From positions 220,257 through 284,256 of the forward strand of contig NZ_FMZM01000008.1 of NCBI RefSeq assembly GCF_900101465.1: a DNA stretch of 64,000 nt, in the 5' to 3' direction. Shown here one piece after another: positions 24,482 to 33,966 of the stretch (positions within the stretch are counted from its first letter, which is position 1; the number at the start of each line of letters is the position of its first letter). The position numbers were made by a program, and so were the translations under genes. Below the pieces are notes generated by a model. The model had not been told where the DNA came from. It made no database searches and worked only from the letters and a program-made list of their open reading frames with translations. The DNA is from Nocardioides lianchengensis. GTDB lineage: Bacteria; Actinomycetota; Actinomycetes; Propionibacteriales; Nocardioidaceae.

Positions 24482-25864
24482 TTAGCTGTTGAAGCCGACG
24501 CCGAAGCGGTCCATGGTCCGCAGCAGCGCGCCGCGGCGGCCGGTGCGGTCCTCGCGGGCCAGCGCGGCGCGGGTGGTCTGGACGGCGGCCCAGCGCACGG
24601 GCTCGGGCGGGAAGGGGACGGGACGCCGCTGCACCAGGCTGACCGCGGTCCGCTCGGTCTCGCGGCCGGCCAGCAGGTCCAGCGCGACCCGGGCGCCGAA
24701 GCGCGACGACGCCACGCCGAGGCCGGTGTAGCCGACGGCGTACGCCACGCGGCCGGCGTACGCCGTGCCGAAGACGGGCGTGAACCGCGACGTGGTGTCG
24801 ATGATCCCGGCCCAGCGGTGCGTCATCCGGACGTCGCGGAGCTGCGGGAAGGTGGCGTAGAACTGCTCGGCCAGCAGCTGGTGCGACCTCTCCCGCTGCT
24901 CGCGGCCGGCCTGGGTGCCGTTGCCGTAGTAGTAGACGGCGTCGTAGCCGCCCCACAGGATCCGGTCGTCGGCCGTGCGCCGGTAGTAGTGGAACTGGTT
25001 GCCCGCGTCGGTCAGCCCCTGCCCGTCGGCCCAGCCGATCGCGTCGAGCTGGCCGGTGGTCAGCGGCTCGGTGGCCAGGACGTGGTCCCAGACCGGCAGC
25101 ACGTAGGCGCGGATCCGGCGCAGCAGCGGCGGGAACGCGTTGGTCGCCAGCACCACCTGCCGGGCCCGGACGACGCCGTGCTCGGTGCGTACGGCGACCC
25201 GGTCGCCGTCGCGCTCCAGCGAGCGGACCGGCGACTCCTCGTGCAGCGTGGCTCCGCGCCTCAGCGCGACGTCGCGGAGCCCGGTGGTCAGCCCCCACGG
25301 GTCGACCAGGCCACCGCCGGCGGTCCGGACCCCCGCGAGGTACGACGGCGAGTGGACGTCGGCCCGCACCTCCTCGGCGCTCAGGTAGGTGGACCTCTCG
25401 CCGTGCTGCAGGTTGAGCTCGTGCGCGGCCCGCAGCGCCTCGACCTCGTGCGGCCGGGTGGCGATGGCGGTCTTGCCGCACAGCCGCAGGTCGGCGTCGA
25501 TCTTCTCGCGGTCGACGAAGTCGTCGATCTCGGCGACGTTGGCCCGGCCCAGCCGGAGCAGCTCGGGCAGCTCGGCCGGCCAGGTGGCGATCCCGTGGGC
25601 GAGCCCGTGGGTCAGCGACTCGGACAGGAAGCCGCCGTTGCGGCCGGACGCGCCGGACGCGACGTGCGAGGCCTCCAGGACGACGACGTCCCGGTCCGGA
25701 TCCTCCTCCAGCGCGTGGATCGCCGCCCACAGGCCGGTGAGGCCGGCGCCGACCACGACCAGGTCGGCCGTGCGCTCCCCGGACAGCGGCTCGCTGACCG
25801 CGCCGGTGTCCCGGCCCTCCCACCACACGGGCAGCGGGCGGGCGCTCGCGAGCAGGTCGGTCAT
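24482..25864 (-). CDS. FAD-dependent amine oxidase, PuuB-like
   Basis: DAO-family flavoprotein of 460 residues. The FAD-binding GxGxxG variant is [12 protein letters not shown] (about 34-45), followed by the ribose-binding acidic residue in [18 protein letters not shown], a motif shared with gamma-glutamylputrescine oxidase. C-terminal [16 protein letters not shown] contacts FAD. In context it should oxidise putrescine or gamma-glutamylputrescine to the aldehyde handled by the next enzyme. No gamma-glutamylputrescine synthetase is present, so the exact substrate form is open. The start overlaps the potA stop (ATGA). Confidence 0.86.
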   Translation of the reverse strand: MTDLLASARPLPVWWEGRDTGAVSEPLSGERTADLVVVGAGLTGLWAAIHALEEDPDRDVVVLEASHVASGASGRNGGFLSESLTHGLAHGIATWPAELPELLRLGRANVAEIDDFVDREKIDADLRLCGKTAIATRPHEVEALRAAHELNLQHGERSTYLSAEEVRADVHSPSYLAGVRTAGGGLVDPWGLTTGLRDVALRRGATLHEESPVRSLERDGDRVAVRTEHGVVRARQVVLATNAFPPLLRRIRAYVLPVWDHVLATEPLTTGQLDAIGWADGQGLTDAGNQFHYYRRTADDRILWGGYDAVYYYGNGTQAGREQRERSHQLLAEQFYATFPQLRDVRMTHRWAGIIDTTSRFTPVFGTAYAGRVAYAVGYTGLGVASSRFGARVALDLLAGRETERTAVSLVQRRPVPFPPEPVRWAAVQTTRAALAREDRTGRRGALLRTMDRFGVGFNS

Positions 25865-26841
25865 GCGAGGCCCTCGCCGACGGCGACCTCGTGCTGCCAG
25901 GCCAGCCCGACGGGCGTCCCGCGGACCGCCTCGGTGGCGCCGTGCTCGGTCACCAGGAACGGCTTGGCCTGACCGGGTACGTCGACCGCGACGGTCGACG
26001 TACCGCCCTGGAACTGGGTGTCCGCGACGGTCCCGTCGAGCCGGCCCGCGCCGGGCGCGACCAGCCGGACGTCCTCCGGGCGGACCACCAGGTGCTGGCC
26101 GGCGGACGGGCCGGGCAGCAGGTTGCTGGTGCCGATGAAGTCGGCGACGAACAGGTTCGCCGGGTTCCGGTAGAGCTCCAGCGGGGTGGCGACCTGCTGG
26201 ACCCGGCCCCCGGCGAGGACGGCGATCCGGTCGGCCATCGACATCGCCTCCTCCTGGTCGTGGGTGACCACGACGAAGGTGATGCCGACCTCGTGCTGGA
26301 GCCGCTTGAGCTCCAGCTGCATCTCGGCGCGGACCTTGCGGTCCAGGGCGGACAGCGGCTCGTCGAGCAGCAGCAGCCGGGGCCGCTTGACGATGGCCCG
26401 GGCCAGGGCGACCCGCTGGCGCTGGCCGCCGGACAGCTGCGCCGGGCGCCGCTTGGCCATCGCGGTCAGGCCGACCGTCTCCAGGACCTCGTCGACGCGC
26501 TGGGCGATCTCGGCCTTCGGCAGCTTCTCGCGCTTCAGGCCGTAGCCGATGTTGGCGGCCACCGAGAGGTGCGGGAAGAGCGCGTAGGACTGGAACATCA
26601 GGTTGACCGGGCGCTTGTTCGGCGGCAGCGCGAGCAGGTCCGAGCCGCCGAGCAGGACGGCTCCGCCATCGGGGTGCTCGAATCCGGCGATCGAGCGCAG
26701 CAGCGTGGTCTTGCCGCAGCCGGACGGGCCGAGCAGCGCGAAGAACTCGTTCTCGGCGATGGTCAGCGAGACGCCGTCGAGGGCGCGGACGTCGCCGAAG
26801 GACCGGCTGACCTGCTGGACTTCGAGCAGCGGAGCGTTCAT
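25861..26841 (-). CDS. potA: Polyamine ABC transporter ATPase
   Basis: ATPase of 326 residues for spermidine/putrescine import. Walker [10 protein letters not shown] (38-46), Q-loop QSYALFPHL, signature LSGGQ (136-140), Walker B LLLLDEP (157-163) and H-loop VVTHDQ are present. The C-terminal 90 residues form a TOBE-type regulatory domain. The start overlaps the potC stop by 4 bp (ATGA). Specificity is inferred from the PotD-like binding protein and the catabolic genes. Confidence 0.9.
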   Translation of the reverse strand: MNAPLLEVQQVSRSFGDVRALDGVSLTIAENEFFALLGPSGCGKTTLLRSIAGFEHPDGGAVLLGGSDLLALPPNKRPVNLMFQSYALFPHLSVAANIGYGLKREKLPKAEIAQRVDEVLETVGLTAMAKRRPAQLSGGQRQRVALARAIVKRPRLLLLDEPLSALDRKVRAEMQLELKRLQHEVGITFVVVTHDQEEAMSMADRIAVLAGGRVQQVATPLELYRNPANLFVADFIGTSNLLPGPSAGQHLVVRPEDVRLVAPGAGRLDGTVADTQFQGGTSTVAVDVPGQAKPFLVTEHGATEAVRGTPVGLAWQHEVAVGEGLA

Positions 26842-27626
26842 GACTTCTCCTTCGGGCGGATCGCGCGGGCCGCGACGACCACGACGAGGACGCTGATCAC
26901 GACCAGCACGGTCGCGAGGGCGTTGATCTCGGGGGTGACGCCGGTGCGCACCATCGCGTAGACGGTGATCGGCAGGGTCTGGGTGGTCGGGCCGGCGGTG
27001 AAGTAGGCGATCACGAACTCGTCGAGCGAGAGCGTGAAGACCAGCAGCGCACCGGCGATCACCGCCGGGGCGATCGAGGGCAGGGTGACCAGCACGAACG
27101 TCGAGAAGGCACCGGCGCCCAGGTCGCGCGAGGCCTCCTCCAGCGCGGCGTCGGAGCCGGCCAGCCGGGACCGCACGACCGCGACGACGAAGGCGGTGCC
27201 GAACGCGGCGTGGGCCAGCAGCACGGTGAGCGCGCTCTTGGGGATCCCGGCGGCGTAGAAGAACGCGAGCAGACCGATGGCCAGCACCAGGTCGGGCAGG
27301 ATCGCGGGCGCCATCGCGGCCGCCTCCAGCATCTTCGACCGGGTGTGCCGGGCCAGCCCGACCGCGAGCAGGGTGCCGAGGACGGTGGCGATGACCGTGG
27401 CGCCGGCGGCGATGCCCAGGGAGGTCACCACGGCCGAGATCAGGTCGCTGTCGCGCGCCAGCTCGCCGTACCAGCGGAAGCTGAAGCCGCCCCAGGAGTA
27501 CGCCGAGCCGCCGCCGTTGAACGACATCGCGACCAGCACCAGGATCGGCACGTAGAGGAACGCACCGCACAGGACGAGCGGCAGCCACAGCCAGCCGAGC
27601 CCCTGGCGGGCCCCGGCCCTAGCCAC
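26838..27626 (-). CDS. potC: Polyamine ABC transporter permease
   Basis: Inner-membrane permease of 262 residues with six predicted helices and the EAA loop in [16 protein letters not shown], which docks on the ATPase. [20 protein letters not shown] near residues 34-53 is the periplasmic stretch usual for PotC. GTG 27626 overlaps the potB end by 8 bp. Confidence 0.88.
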   Translation of the reverse strand: MARAGARQGLGWLWLPLVLCGAFLYVPILVLVAMSFNGGGSAYSWGGFSFRWYGELARDSDLISAVVTSLGIAAGATVIATVLGTLLAVGLARHTRSKMLEAAAMAPAILPDLVLAIGLLAFFYAAGIPKSALTVLLAHAAFGTAFVVAVVRSRLAGSDAALEEASRDLGAGAFSTFVLVTLPSIAPAVIAGALLVFTLSLDEFVIAYFTAGPTTQTLPITVYAMVRTGVTPEINALATVLVVISVLVVVVAARAIRPKEKS

Positions 27627-28524
27627 GGGCCGGGCCTTCCACGCGACGGGTGACCCAGGCCTGGCCGAGGAAGAGCAGCACCAGCAGGACGACCACGATC
27701 ATCGCCAGCACCGAGCCGAACGGCCAGTCCTGCGCCTTGAGGAACTGGTCGCGGATCAGGTTGCCGACCATCACCGTCTTGCCGCCGCCGAGGAGCTCGG
27801 GGACCACGAAGTTCCCGAGGCTCGGGACGAAGACCAGGATCGAGCCGGTGACCACGCCGGGCATGGTCAGCGGCAGCTGCACACCGAGGAAGGTGCGGAC
27901 CCGGCCGGCACCGAGGTCGGCGGAGGCCTCCAGCAGGTCCTCGTCCACCTTCTCGATGGCGGCGTAGAGCGGCAGGATCATCAGCGGCAGGTAGGAGTAG
28001 ACGAGCCCGACGACGACCGCACCCGGCGTGTAGAGCAGCGTGAACCGGTCGTCGGTGACGCCGATCCCGACCAGCAGGTCGTTGAGCAGGCCCTGGCTGT
28101 TGAGCAGCACGATCCAGGCGTAGACCCGGATCAGGAAGTTGGTCCAGAACGGCACCACGACCAGCACCAGCGCGACCGTGCGCCACCGCGGCGGCAGCTT
28201 GGCGATCGCGTACGCCGTCGGGTAGCCGATGAGCAGTGCGAGCAGGGTGGCCACGAAGGCCAGGCCGAGCGACTCGCGGAACACCTCCAGGTAGACCGAG
28301 TCGGTGACCCGGCTGAAGTTGTCGAGGCTCAGCTCCCACTCGACGCCGCCGAAGCGGCCGCGGCGCGCGAACATGTAGCCGGTCACGAGCAGGACCGGCG
28401 CCGCCACGAGGGCGGCGTAGAACAGCAGGCCGGGGCCCAGCAGCACGGCGGGCTCGACGCCGCGGCGCAGCCGGGCCCCCAGGCTGGGTCGAGCCAGCCC
28501 GCCGTGCTGCTTGGTGGAGGTCAT
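27619..28524 (-). CDS. potB: Polyamine ABC transporter permease
   Basis: Permease of 301 residues with six helices and the EAA motif in LLEASADLGAGRVRTFL. Residues around VPFWTNFLIRVYAWIVLL match the PotB family. ATG 28524 shares one base with the potD stop (TGATG), so translation is coupled along the operon. Confidence 0.88.
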   Translation of the reverse strand: MTSTKQHGGLARPSLGARLRRGVEPAVLLGPGLLFYAALVAAPVLLVTGYMFARRGRFGGVEWELSLDNFSRVTDSVYLEVFRESLGLAFVATLLALLIGYPTAYAIAKLPPRWRTVALVLVVVPFWTNFLIRVYAWIVLLNSQGLLNDLLVGIGVTDDRFTLLYTPGAVVVGLVYSYLPLMILPLYAAIEKVDEDLLEASADLGAGRVRTFLGVQLPLTMPGVVTGSILVFVPSLGNFVVPELLGGGKTVMVGNLIRDQFLKAQDWPFGSVLAMIVVVLLVLLFLGQAWVTRRVEGPARG

Positions 28525-29645
28525 CAGGACGCCGTGACCTCGGTGATGATCTGGTTGTAGAGCGCGGCCGCGTCGTCACCGACGTCGGTCATGTTCTCGC
28601 CCGACAGCATCTCCTCGCGGCGGGTGCCGAGGGTCTCGTACTGCTCCTTCAGCTCGGCGGGCACCAGCTCCAGCGCGGCCTCGTTCGGGATGTTGTAGAG
28701 GATGTTCTCCTCCACCCAGGCGTGCGTCTCGGCGTCGAGGATGGTGTCGATGAAGGCGTACGCCGCCTCCTTGTTCTTCGAGGACTTCAGCACCGCGATG
28801 CCGTCGGTCCACAGGTCCGAGCCCTCCTCGGGGACGACGAACTTGATGTTCTCGTCCTCGCCGGTGCCGTAGTTGCACCAGCCGTCCCAGGCCTCGGTCA
28901 TGGTGGCCTCGCCGCTGATCAGCCGCTCGTAGAACGTCGAGTCGTCGTAGGCCAGCAGGTTGGGCTTGGCCGCGACCATCAGCTCCTTGGCCTCGGCCAG
29001 CTCGTCCTCGTCGGTGGTGTTGACCGAGTAGCCGAGCGCCTTGAGCGCGGGCAGCATGGCCCAGCGCTCGGTGCCCATCATCGTGACCTTGCCCTTGTTG
29101 GCGTCCGTGGGCTCGAGCAGGTCGCGCCAGCTGGTCGGCGCCTCGTCGACGAGGTCGGCGCGGTAGCAGATGCCGGTCGTGCCCCAGGTGTACGGCGCCC
29201 AGTAGGTCGCGCCGTCGACCTCGGCCGTGTCGGTGGCCGCCGACTCCAGGTTGCCCCAGTTGTCGAGGAGGTCGGTGTCGAGCGGCTCGATCAGGCCGGC
29301 CTTGGAGAGCGCCTCCAGGTAGGGCTGCGACCCGAAGACCACGTCGAGGCCCTCGCCACCGGAGCCGGTCACCTTGGCGACCATGTCCTCGTTGGTGGCG
29401 TGCGAGGTGATCTTCACCGTCGCGCCGGTCTTCTCCTTGACCCGCTCGGCGATGTCCTCGGGCATGTAGGCCTCCCAGTTGGAGACCACGATCGTCTGCT
29501 TGCTCAGGTCGGCGTCGGGGTCGAGCGCTGCGGGCTCGGCCGACGAGCCGTCGTCCCCGCCGCAGGCGGCGAGGACGAGGGTCAGGGCGGTCCCGAGAAC
29601 GGCGGCCGTCGCGATGCGACGCGGCCGGCGGTTGATGGTGGACAT
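28524..29645 (-). CDS. potD: Polyamine-binding lipoprotein
   Basis: Extracytoplasmic substrate-binding protein of 373 residues. The lipobox LVLAAC (Cys28) follows a short signal peptide, so it is membrane-anchored. The mature part has the PotD/PotF pattern VVSNWEAYMPEDI, VVFGSQPYLEAL, TWGTTGICYR, and YDDSTFYERLISGEA. ATG 29645 has GGAGAGAG upstream and is preferred to the frame start at 29675. It heads a seven-gene operon reaching 20709. The upstream region holds two inverted repeats likely to be operators. Confidence 0.9.
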   Translation of the reverse strand: MSTINRRPRRIATAAVLGTALTLVLAACGGDDGSSAEPAALDPDADLSKQTIVVSNWEAYMPEDIAERVKEKTGATVKITSHATNEDMVAKVTGSGGEGLDVVFGSQPYLEALSKAGLIEPLDTDLLDNWGNLESAATDTAEVDGATYWAPYTWGTTGICYRADLVDEAPTSWRDLLEPTDANKGKVTMMGTERWAMLPALKALGYSVNTTDEDELAEAKELMVAAKPNLLAYDDSTFYERLISGEATMTEAWDGWCNYGTGEDENIKFVVPEEGSDLWTDGIAVLKSSKNKEAAYAFIDTILDAETHAWVEENILYNIPNEAALELVPAELKEQYETLGTRREEMLSGENMTDVGDDAAALYNQIITEVTAS

Positions 29646-29705
29646 GGCTCTCTCCGATGTGATCGGACCCCTCACGGGTCGCCTTAGGCCGGAAACCTTG
29701 CACGC

Positions 29706-29744
29706 GCATTCAGGAAATGCAATGGCTGAAACACAGACGTTTCA
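29706..29744. promoter_or_regulatory. Paired inverted repeats in potD / tetR intergenic region
   Basis: Within the 203-nt divergent region, GCATT-cagga-AATGC (29706-29720) and TGAAAC-acagac-GTTTCA (29727-29744) are perfect short dyads. The first overlaps a possible potD promoter (TTGCAT, 17 nt, AAGGTT on the minus strand). The second is the better TetR-type operator candidate. A further TGAA-gggggg-TTCA lies at 29765-29778. Confidence 0.5.
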
Positions 29745-29848
29745 TGCCGATCTGGACCATTCACTGAAGGGGGGTTCAATTTCTTTGCCTTGGCTGGCAG
29801 AGTGCCGCCCACGCCCGATCGACCCCCGAGATGACGTGAGGAACGCCC

Positions 29849-30481
29849 ATGGCCGTCGGCCGCAAGCAGCGCCGCGAGAACCTGCTCGCCGCCGCCCGGC
29901 GCGCGGTCGCGGAGCACGGGGCCGACGTACGCCTCAAGGACGTCGCGGACGTCGCCGGCCTGACCTCCGGGGCGATCCTCTACCACTTCCCCGACGTCCA
30001 GACGCTGCTCGTCGAGGCCAACCGGGCCGGCATGGAGCGCTTCTACGACGAGCGGCTGCGGGCGGTCAGCGGGCCGATGACCCCGGACCGCAAGCTGGTC
30101 GTCACCATCGCCTCCGGCCTGCCGCTCGACTCCGACGACGAGGAGGTCCGGCTCTTCTGCGAGCTCGGGGGCGCGGCCGGTCGCTACCCGCGCTACGCCG
30201 CGATGCTGACCTCGCTCTACGACCGCCAGGTGGCGATGTACCAGGTGATCCTGGAGGACGGCGCCGCCTCGGGCGTCTTCACCCTGGCCCAGCCCTCGCT
30301 GACCGTGGCCCGCAACATCGTCGCCCTCGAGGACGCCTACGGCTACCGGATGGTGGCCCACCACCCGACCATCGACCAGGTCGTGGCGACCCGCCTGATC
30401 CTCGACTACGCCCGGCTGGCCACCGGCCACGCGCTCGACCAGCCCGACCCGTCCACCCTCGACGCAGGAGCCCTCGCATGA
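29849..30481 (+). CDS. TetR-family regulator
   Basis: Regulator of 210 residues. The helix-turn-helix is VRLKDVADVAGLTSGAILYHF (residues about 27-47) and the remainder is a helical ligand-binding domain. It is divergent from the polyamine operon and is the first gene of an overlapping unit with the glycosyltransferase (ATGA at 30478-30481), so it could control either side. ATG 29849 follows GAGGAA. Confidence 0.88.
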   Translation: MAVGRKQRRENLLAAARRAVAEHGADVRLKDVADVAGLTSGAILYHFPDVQTLLVEANRAGMERFYDERLRAVSGPMTPDRKLVVTIASGLPLDSDDEEVRLFCELGGAAGRYPRYAAMLTSLYDRQVAMYQVILEDGAASGVFTLAQPSLTVARNIVALEDAYGYRMVAHHPTIDQVVATRLILDYARLATGHALDQPDPSTLDAGALA

Positions 30482-31788
30482 CGCAGCTGACCGTGCTCTT
30501 CCTCCCCGAGTCCGCCTACGGGCCGACCAACCAGTGCATCGGGCTGGGCGACCTGCTCCTCAAGCGCGGGCACCGGGTGGTCTTCGCCAGCGAGTCGTCC
30601 TGGGCCGGCAGGCTCGCCCCGCTGGGCTTCGAGGAGCGGCTGGTCGACCTCGCTGCCCCCGACCCCGACGCCGGCGAGGAGGACGCGGGTCAGTTCTGGA
30701 CCGACTTCATCGCCGAGACCGCGCCCGAGTTCCGCAAGAGCACCGCCGAGCAGCTCGAGACCTTCGTGCAGCCGACGTACCAGGCGCTCATCGACGGGGC
30801 GAGGTACGCCGAGCCGGCCCTGAAGGCGATCCTCGCGGAGGTGCGGCCGGACGTCGTGGTCGAGGACAACGTGGTGATCTTCCCGGCCCTGACCACCAGC
30901 GGCGCGCCGTTCGTCCGGATCGTCTCCTGCAACCCGCTCGAGGTGCCCGGCCCCGGCGTCGCCCCCGGCCTGTCCGGCCTGGCCCAGGCCGATCCGGCCT
31001 CCTGGACGCCGTTCCGCGAGGAGCTCGAGCGCACCCACCGGGAGACGTGGGAGTCGTTCAACGCCTGGGTCGTCGAGCAGGGTGGGGCACCCCTGCCCGA
31101 CCTGGAGTTCATGCCGCGCGACAACGCAGCCAACCTCTACGTCTTCCCGGAGGAGGCCGACTACCTCGCCGACCGGCCGCTCGACGGCTCGTGGACCCGG
31201 ATGGACTCCAGCGTCCGTCTCACCGACGAGGAGTACGACGTCCCCGCGGCCGTCGCCGACCGCCCCGAGGGCAGCGCGCTGATCTACCTGTCGCTCGGCT
31301 CGCTGGGCGGCGCCGACGTCGCGCTGATGCAGCGGCTGGTCGACGTGCTCGGGACGACCCCGCACCGGTTCATCGTCAGCAAGGGCCCCCAGGCCGACCG
31401 GATCGCGCTGGCCGACAACATGGTCGGCGAGCAGACCCTGCCGCAGACCAAGGTCATCCCGCAGGTCGACCTGGTGATCACCCACGGCGGCAACAACACG
31501 ACGACCGAGGCGCTGCACTTCGGCAAGCCGATGATCGTGCTGCCGCTCTTCTGGGACCAGTACGACAACGCGCAGCGGGTCGACGAGCTCGGCCTCGGCA
31601 TCCGGCTGGCGACGTACGCCTTCACCGACGAGGAGCTGACCGGTGCCGTCGAGAAGATCCTCGCCGACACCGACCTGCGGGCCTCGGTCGCCGCGCTCGG
31701 CGAGCGGATCCGAGCCCGCGACGGCCTGAAGGTCGGCGCCGACGTCATCGAGCGGGTCGGCCTCGACCACGTCGCGTCACGGGCCTGA
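30478..31788 (+). CDS. UGT/MGT-type glycosyltransferase (GT-B)
   Basis: GT-B fold transferase of 436 residues. The N-terminal LPESAYGPTNQCIGLGDLLLKRGH holds the catalytic region of the acceptor domain. The C-terminal donor site is THGGNNTTTEALHFGKPMIV followed by PLFWDQYDNAQRV, the prokaryotic counterpart of the plant PSPG box. Such enzymes glucosylate macrolides, sterols or phenolics. Co-translation with a sugar kinase and SIS protein is unusual and suggests a sugar tailoring or recycling pathway. Confidence 0.86.
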   Translation: MTQLTVLFLPESAYGPTNQCIGLGDLLLKRGHRVVFASESSWAGRLAPLGFEERLVDLAAPDPDAGEEDAGQFWTDFIAETAPEFRKSTAEQLETFVQPTYQALIDGARYAEPALKAILAEVRPDVVVEDNVVIFPALTTSGAPFVRIVSCNPLEVPGPGVAPGLSGLAQADPASWTPFREELERTHRETWESFNAWVVEQGGAPLPDLEFMPRDNAANLYVFPEEADYLADRPLDGSWTRMDSSVRLTDEEYDVPAAVADRPEGSALIYLSLGSLGGADVALMQRLVDVLGTTPHRFIVSKGPQADRIALADNMVGEQTLPQTKVIPQVDLVITHGGNNTTTEALHFGKPMIVLPLFWDQYDNAQRVDELGLGIRLATYAFTDEELTGAVEKILADTDLRASVAALGERIRARDGLKVGADVIERVGLDHVASRA

Positions 31789-31795
31789 CGCGCGC

Positions 31796-33010
31796 GTGAT
31801 CGTCCTCGACCGGCTGACGCTCGCGCCGGGTCTGGTGCTGCTCGTCGTCGACGACGGCGACGGCCTGCCCCGACCGGTGCCGTGGCTGGTCGACGGGGAC
31901 CGGCGCGCCACCAGCGGGGAGGGCGCGGCCACCGCGCTGGTCGCCCTGCTCGGCGGCGGCAGCCGCGCGCTCGGACCGTTCCGGGTCACCACCTGGCATC
32001 ACGAGACCGTCGCCGGCGAGCGCTCCTTCGGCGTCGACCAGACCAACGAGTCGGTCGTCGTCGGCGAGAAGGCCGTGGTCAAGTGGCTCCGCGCCGCCGA
32101 GCCCGGACCACATCCCGCGCCGAGCGTCCTCGACGCCCTCCAGCGGCACCGCTTCGACGGCATGCCGACGCCCTGGGGGCTGCTCGAGTGGTCCGCTCCC
32201 GGGGACGCGGCGCCCCGGCTTCTGGCCACCGTCGACAGCCTGCTCTCCGGCGCCGTCGACGGCTGGACCTGGACGGTCGGCGACCTGCGCTCCGCCGTCC
32301 TCGACGAGTCGTACGACGGCGTCCGCGAGACCGGTCGCCGGCTCGGCGACCTGGTCGGCCGGATGCACGCGGCCCTGGCCGAGGACGGGGTCTCCGCCGC
32401 CACCGCGGACGACCTCGCCGCCTGGGAGGCCGGCGCCGATCGCGACCTCGAGCAGGCCCTCGCCGCCACCACCGGCGACACCCACGACCTGCTGGCCCGG
32501 CGCGCCGTCGCGCTCCGGGCCGAGACCCGGGCCCCCGCCCACGCGCTCGGGACGCCGCTGATCCGCGTGCACGGCGACCTGCACGTCGGCCAGGTGCTGC
32601 GCCGGGGCACCGGCGCGGACGCGACGTACGTCGTCACCGACTTCGACGGCAACCCGGTGGTCCCCACGGCCGAGCGGCTGCTCCCCCAGCCGCCGGCCCT
32701 CGACGTCGCCGGGCTCGCGCAGTCGATCAAGCACGCGGCCCTGGTGCTGCGCCGCCACGAGCCGCACCACGACCTCGCCACGGTCACCGCCGCCGCGGAG
32801 GCGGCCGAGGACGCGTTCCTGACGTCGTACGCCGTGACCGTCGCGACCGCCGGGCACCCGCGGCTGGTCCAGCCCGCGCTCGTGCGCGCCTTCCGGCTGC
32901 GCCAGGTGTGCCGCGAGTTCAGCTATGCCGCCGCGCATCTGCCGCGGTGGTTCTACGTCCCCGAGGCGGCGCTCCCCGCGCTGCTGCCCCTCCCGGAGGA
33001 GAAGCCGTGA
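31796..33010 (+). CDS. Maltokinase/glucosamine-kinase-like phosphotransferase
   Basis: Eukaryotic-kinase-like sugar kinase of 404 residues. The N-terminal cap of about 100 residues, the lysine in KAVVKWL, Brenner motif HGDLHVGQVL near residue 260 and metal-binding DFDGNP near 282 are those of the maltokinase/GlcN-kinase group. The ending with AAAHLPRWFYVPEAALPALL is also typical. The following gene encodes an SIS protein, the known partner of actinobacterial glucosamine kinases, so GlcN phosphorylation is favoured over maltose. GTG 31796 lies 7 nt after the glycosyltransferase stop. Confidence 0.8.
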   Translation: MIVLDRLTLAPGLVLLVVDDGDGLPRPVPWLVDGDRRATSGEGAATALVALLGGGSRALGPFRVTTWHHETVAGERSFGVDQTNESVVVGEKAVVKWLRAAEPGPHPAPSVLDALQRHRFDGMPTPWGLLEWSAPGDAAPRLLATVDSLLSGAVDGWTWTVGDLRSAVLDESYDGVRETGRRLGDLVGRMHAALAEDGVSAATADDLAAWEAGADRDLEQALAATTGDTHDLLARRAVALRAETRAPAHALGTPLIRVHGDLHVGQVLRRGTGADATYVVTDFDGNPVVPTAERLLPQPPALDVAGLAQSIKHAALVLRRHEPHHDLATVTAAAEAAEDAFLTSYAVTVATAGHPRLVQPALVRAFRLRQVCREFSYAAAHLPRWFYVPEAALPALLPLPEEKP

Positions 33011-33966
33011 AGCCCGCCGAGTTCCTGGCCGACCTGCAACGCAAGCCCGAGGCCCTGCAGCACCTCGCCGAGGGGCTGCGCGCCGCCGACCCCTGGGCCG
33101 GGCTGGGCTTCCTGCCCGAGCGGGTCGTGCTGGTCGGCATGGGCTCCTCGACGTACGCCGCGGGCGTCGCCGCCGCCCGGATGCGGGCCCGCGGCCTGGT
33201 GGCGGTGGCCGAGCTGGCCAGCAGCGACCTGCTCCCCGCGTGGGGCGCCGGCACCCTCGTGGTCGCGATCTCGGCGACCGGCGGCTCGAAGGAGACCCTC
33301 GACGCCCTCGGGCGGGTGCACCCCGACGCGACCGTCGTCGCGCTGACCAACACCCCCGGGTCGACGATCACCCAGCGGGCCTCCTGGACCGTCGACCTCG
33401 AGGCCGGACCGGAGCCGGGCGGGGTCGCCTGCCGCTCCTTCCAGCACACCCTCGCGCTGCTGCTCGCCCTGGAGGCGCACCTGCTCGGCGAGCCGGTGGA
33501 CGCCGTCGCGGACACCGTGAGCGCCGCCGCGGAGGCGTCGTCGTACCTGCTGTCGACCTGGGGCGACTGGGGTCCGACCGTCACCGGCCTGCTCGACGGC
33601 CCGGCCGGCGCGCACGTCGTCGCCCCGGCCCGACGGCTGTCCTCGGCGCAGCAGTCCGCGCTGATGCTGCGCGAGGGCCCCCGCCGGGCAGCGGTCGCCT
33701 GCGAGGCGGGCGACTGGGCGCACGTGGACGTCTACCTCACCAAGAACACCGACTACCGGCTGCTCTCGTACGCCGGCTCCGCGTGGGACGACGGCATCCT
33801 GGAGTGGACGCTGCCGCGCTCGACCACCGTCGTGTCGGTCGGCGGCGAGCTGGAGGGATCGTCGTACACGCTGCGCTACCCGGGCGACACCGACGACGAC
33901 GTCCGGCTGCTCAGCGAGGTGCTGGTGGCCGAGCTGGTCTCCGCGCACCTGTGGCTGGCGGGCTGA
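33007..33966 (+). CDS. Double-SIS-domain sugar isomerase/deaminase-like protein
   Basis: Protein of 319 residues with two SIS domains like the isomerase half of GlmS. The first has VVLVGMGSSTYAAGVAA and VVAISATGGSKETLDAL (phosphosugar-binding Ser/Thr), the second AHVVAPARRLSSAQQSALMLREG. The glutaminase half of GlmS is absent, so it may interconvert hexosamine-6-phosphate and fructose-6-phosphate. GTG 33007 overlaps the kinase stop (GTGA). Its stop abuts the convergent GNAT stop with no spacer. Confidence 0.84.
   Translation: MKPAEFLADLQRKPEALQHLAEGLRAADPWAGLGFLPERVVLVGMGSSTYAAGVAAARMRARGLVAVAELASSDLLPAWGAGTLVVAISATGGSKETLDALGRVHPDATVVALTNTPGSTITQRASWTVDLEAGPEPGGVACRSFQHTLALLLALEAHLLGEPVDAVADTVSAAAEASSYLLSTWGDWGPTVTGLLDGPAGAHVVAPARRLSSAQQSALMLREGPRRAAVACEAGDWAHVDVYLTKNTDYRLLSYAGSAWDDGILEWTLPRSTTVVSVGGELEGSSYTLRYPGDTDDDVRLLSEVLVAELVSAHLWLAG

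Noticed and set aside
20709..25826. Apparent 1705-residue fusion of the molybdoenzyme with upstream sequence
   Set aside because: Only the part from 23012 downstream resembles a protein family; the upstream part is a shadow of the aldehyde dehydrogenase and FAD oxidase genes.
23036..25972. 978-codon plus-strand frame
   Set aside because: Antisense to two enzymes with intact catalytic motifs; no family resemblance.
29681..29700. Second iron box upstream of potD (TTAGGCCGG...)
   Set aside because: Shares only the first half with the IdeR consensus and has no dyad.
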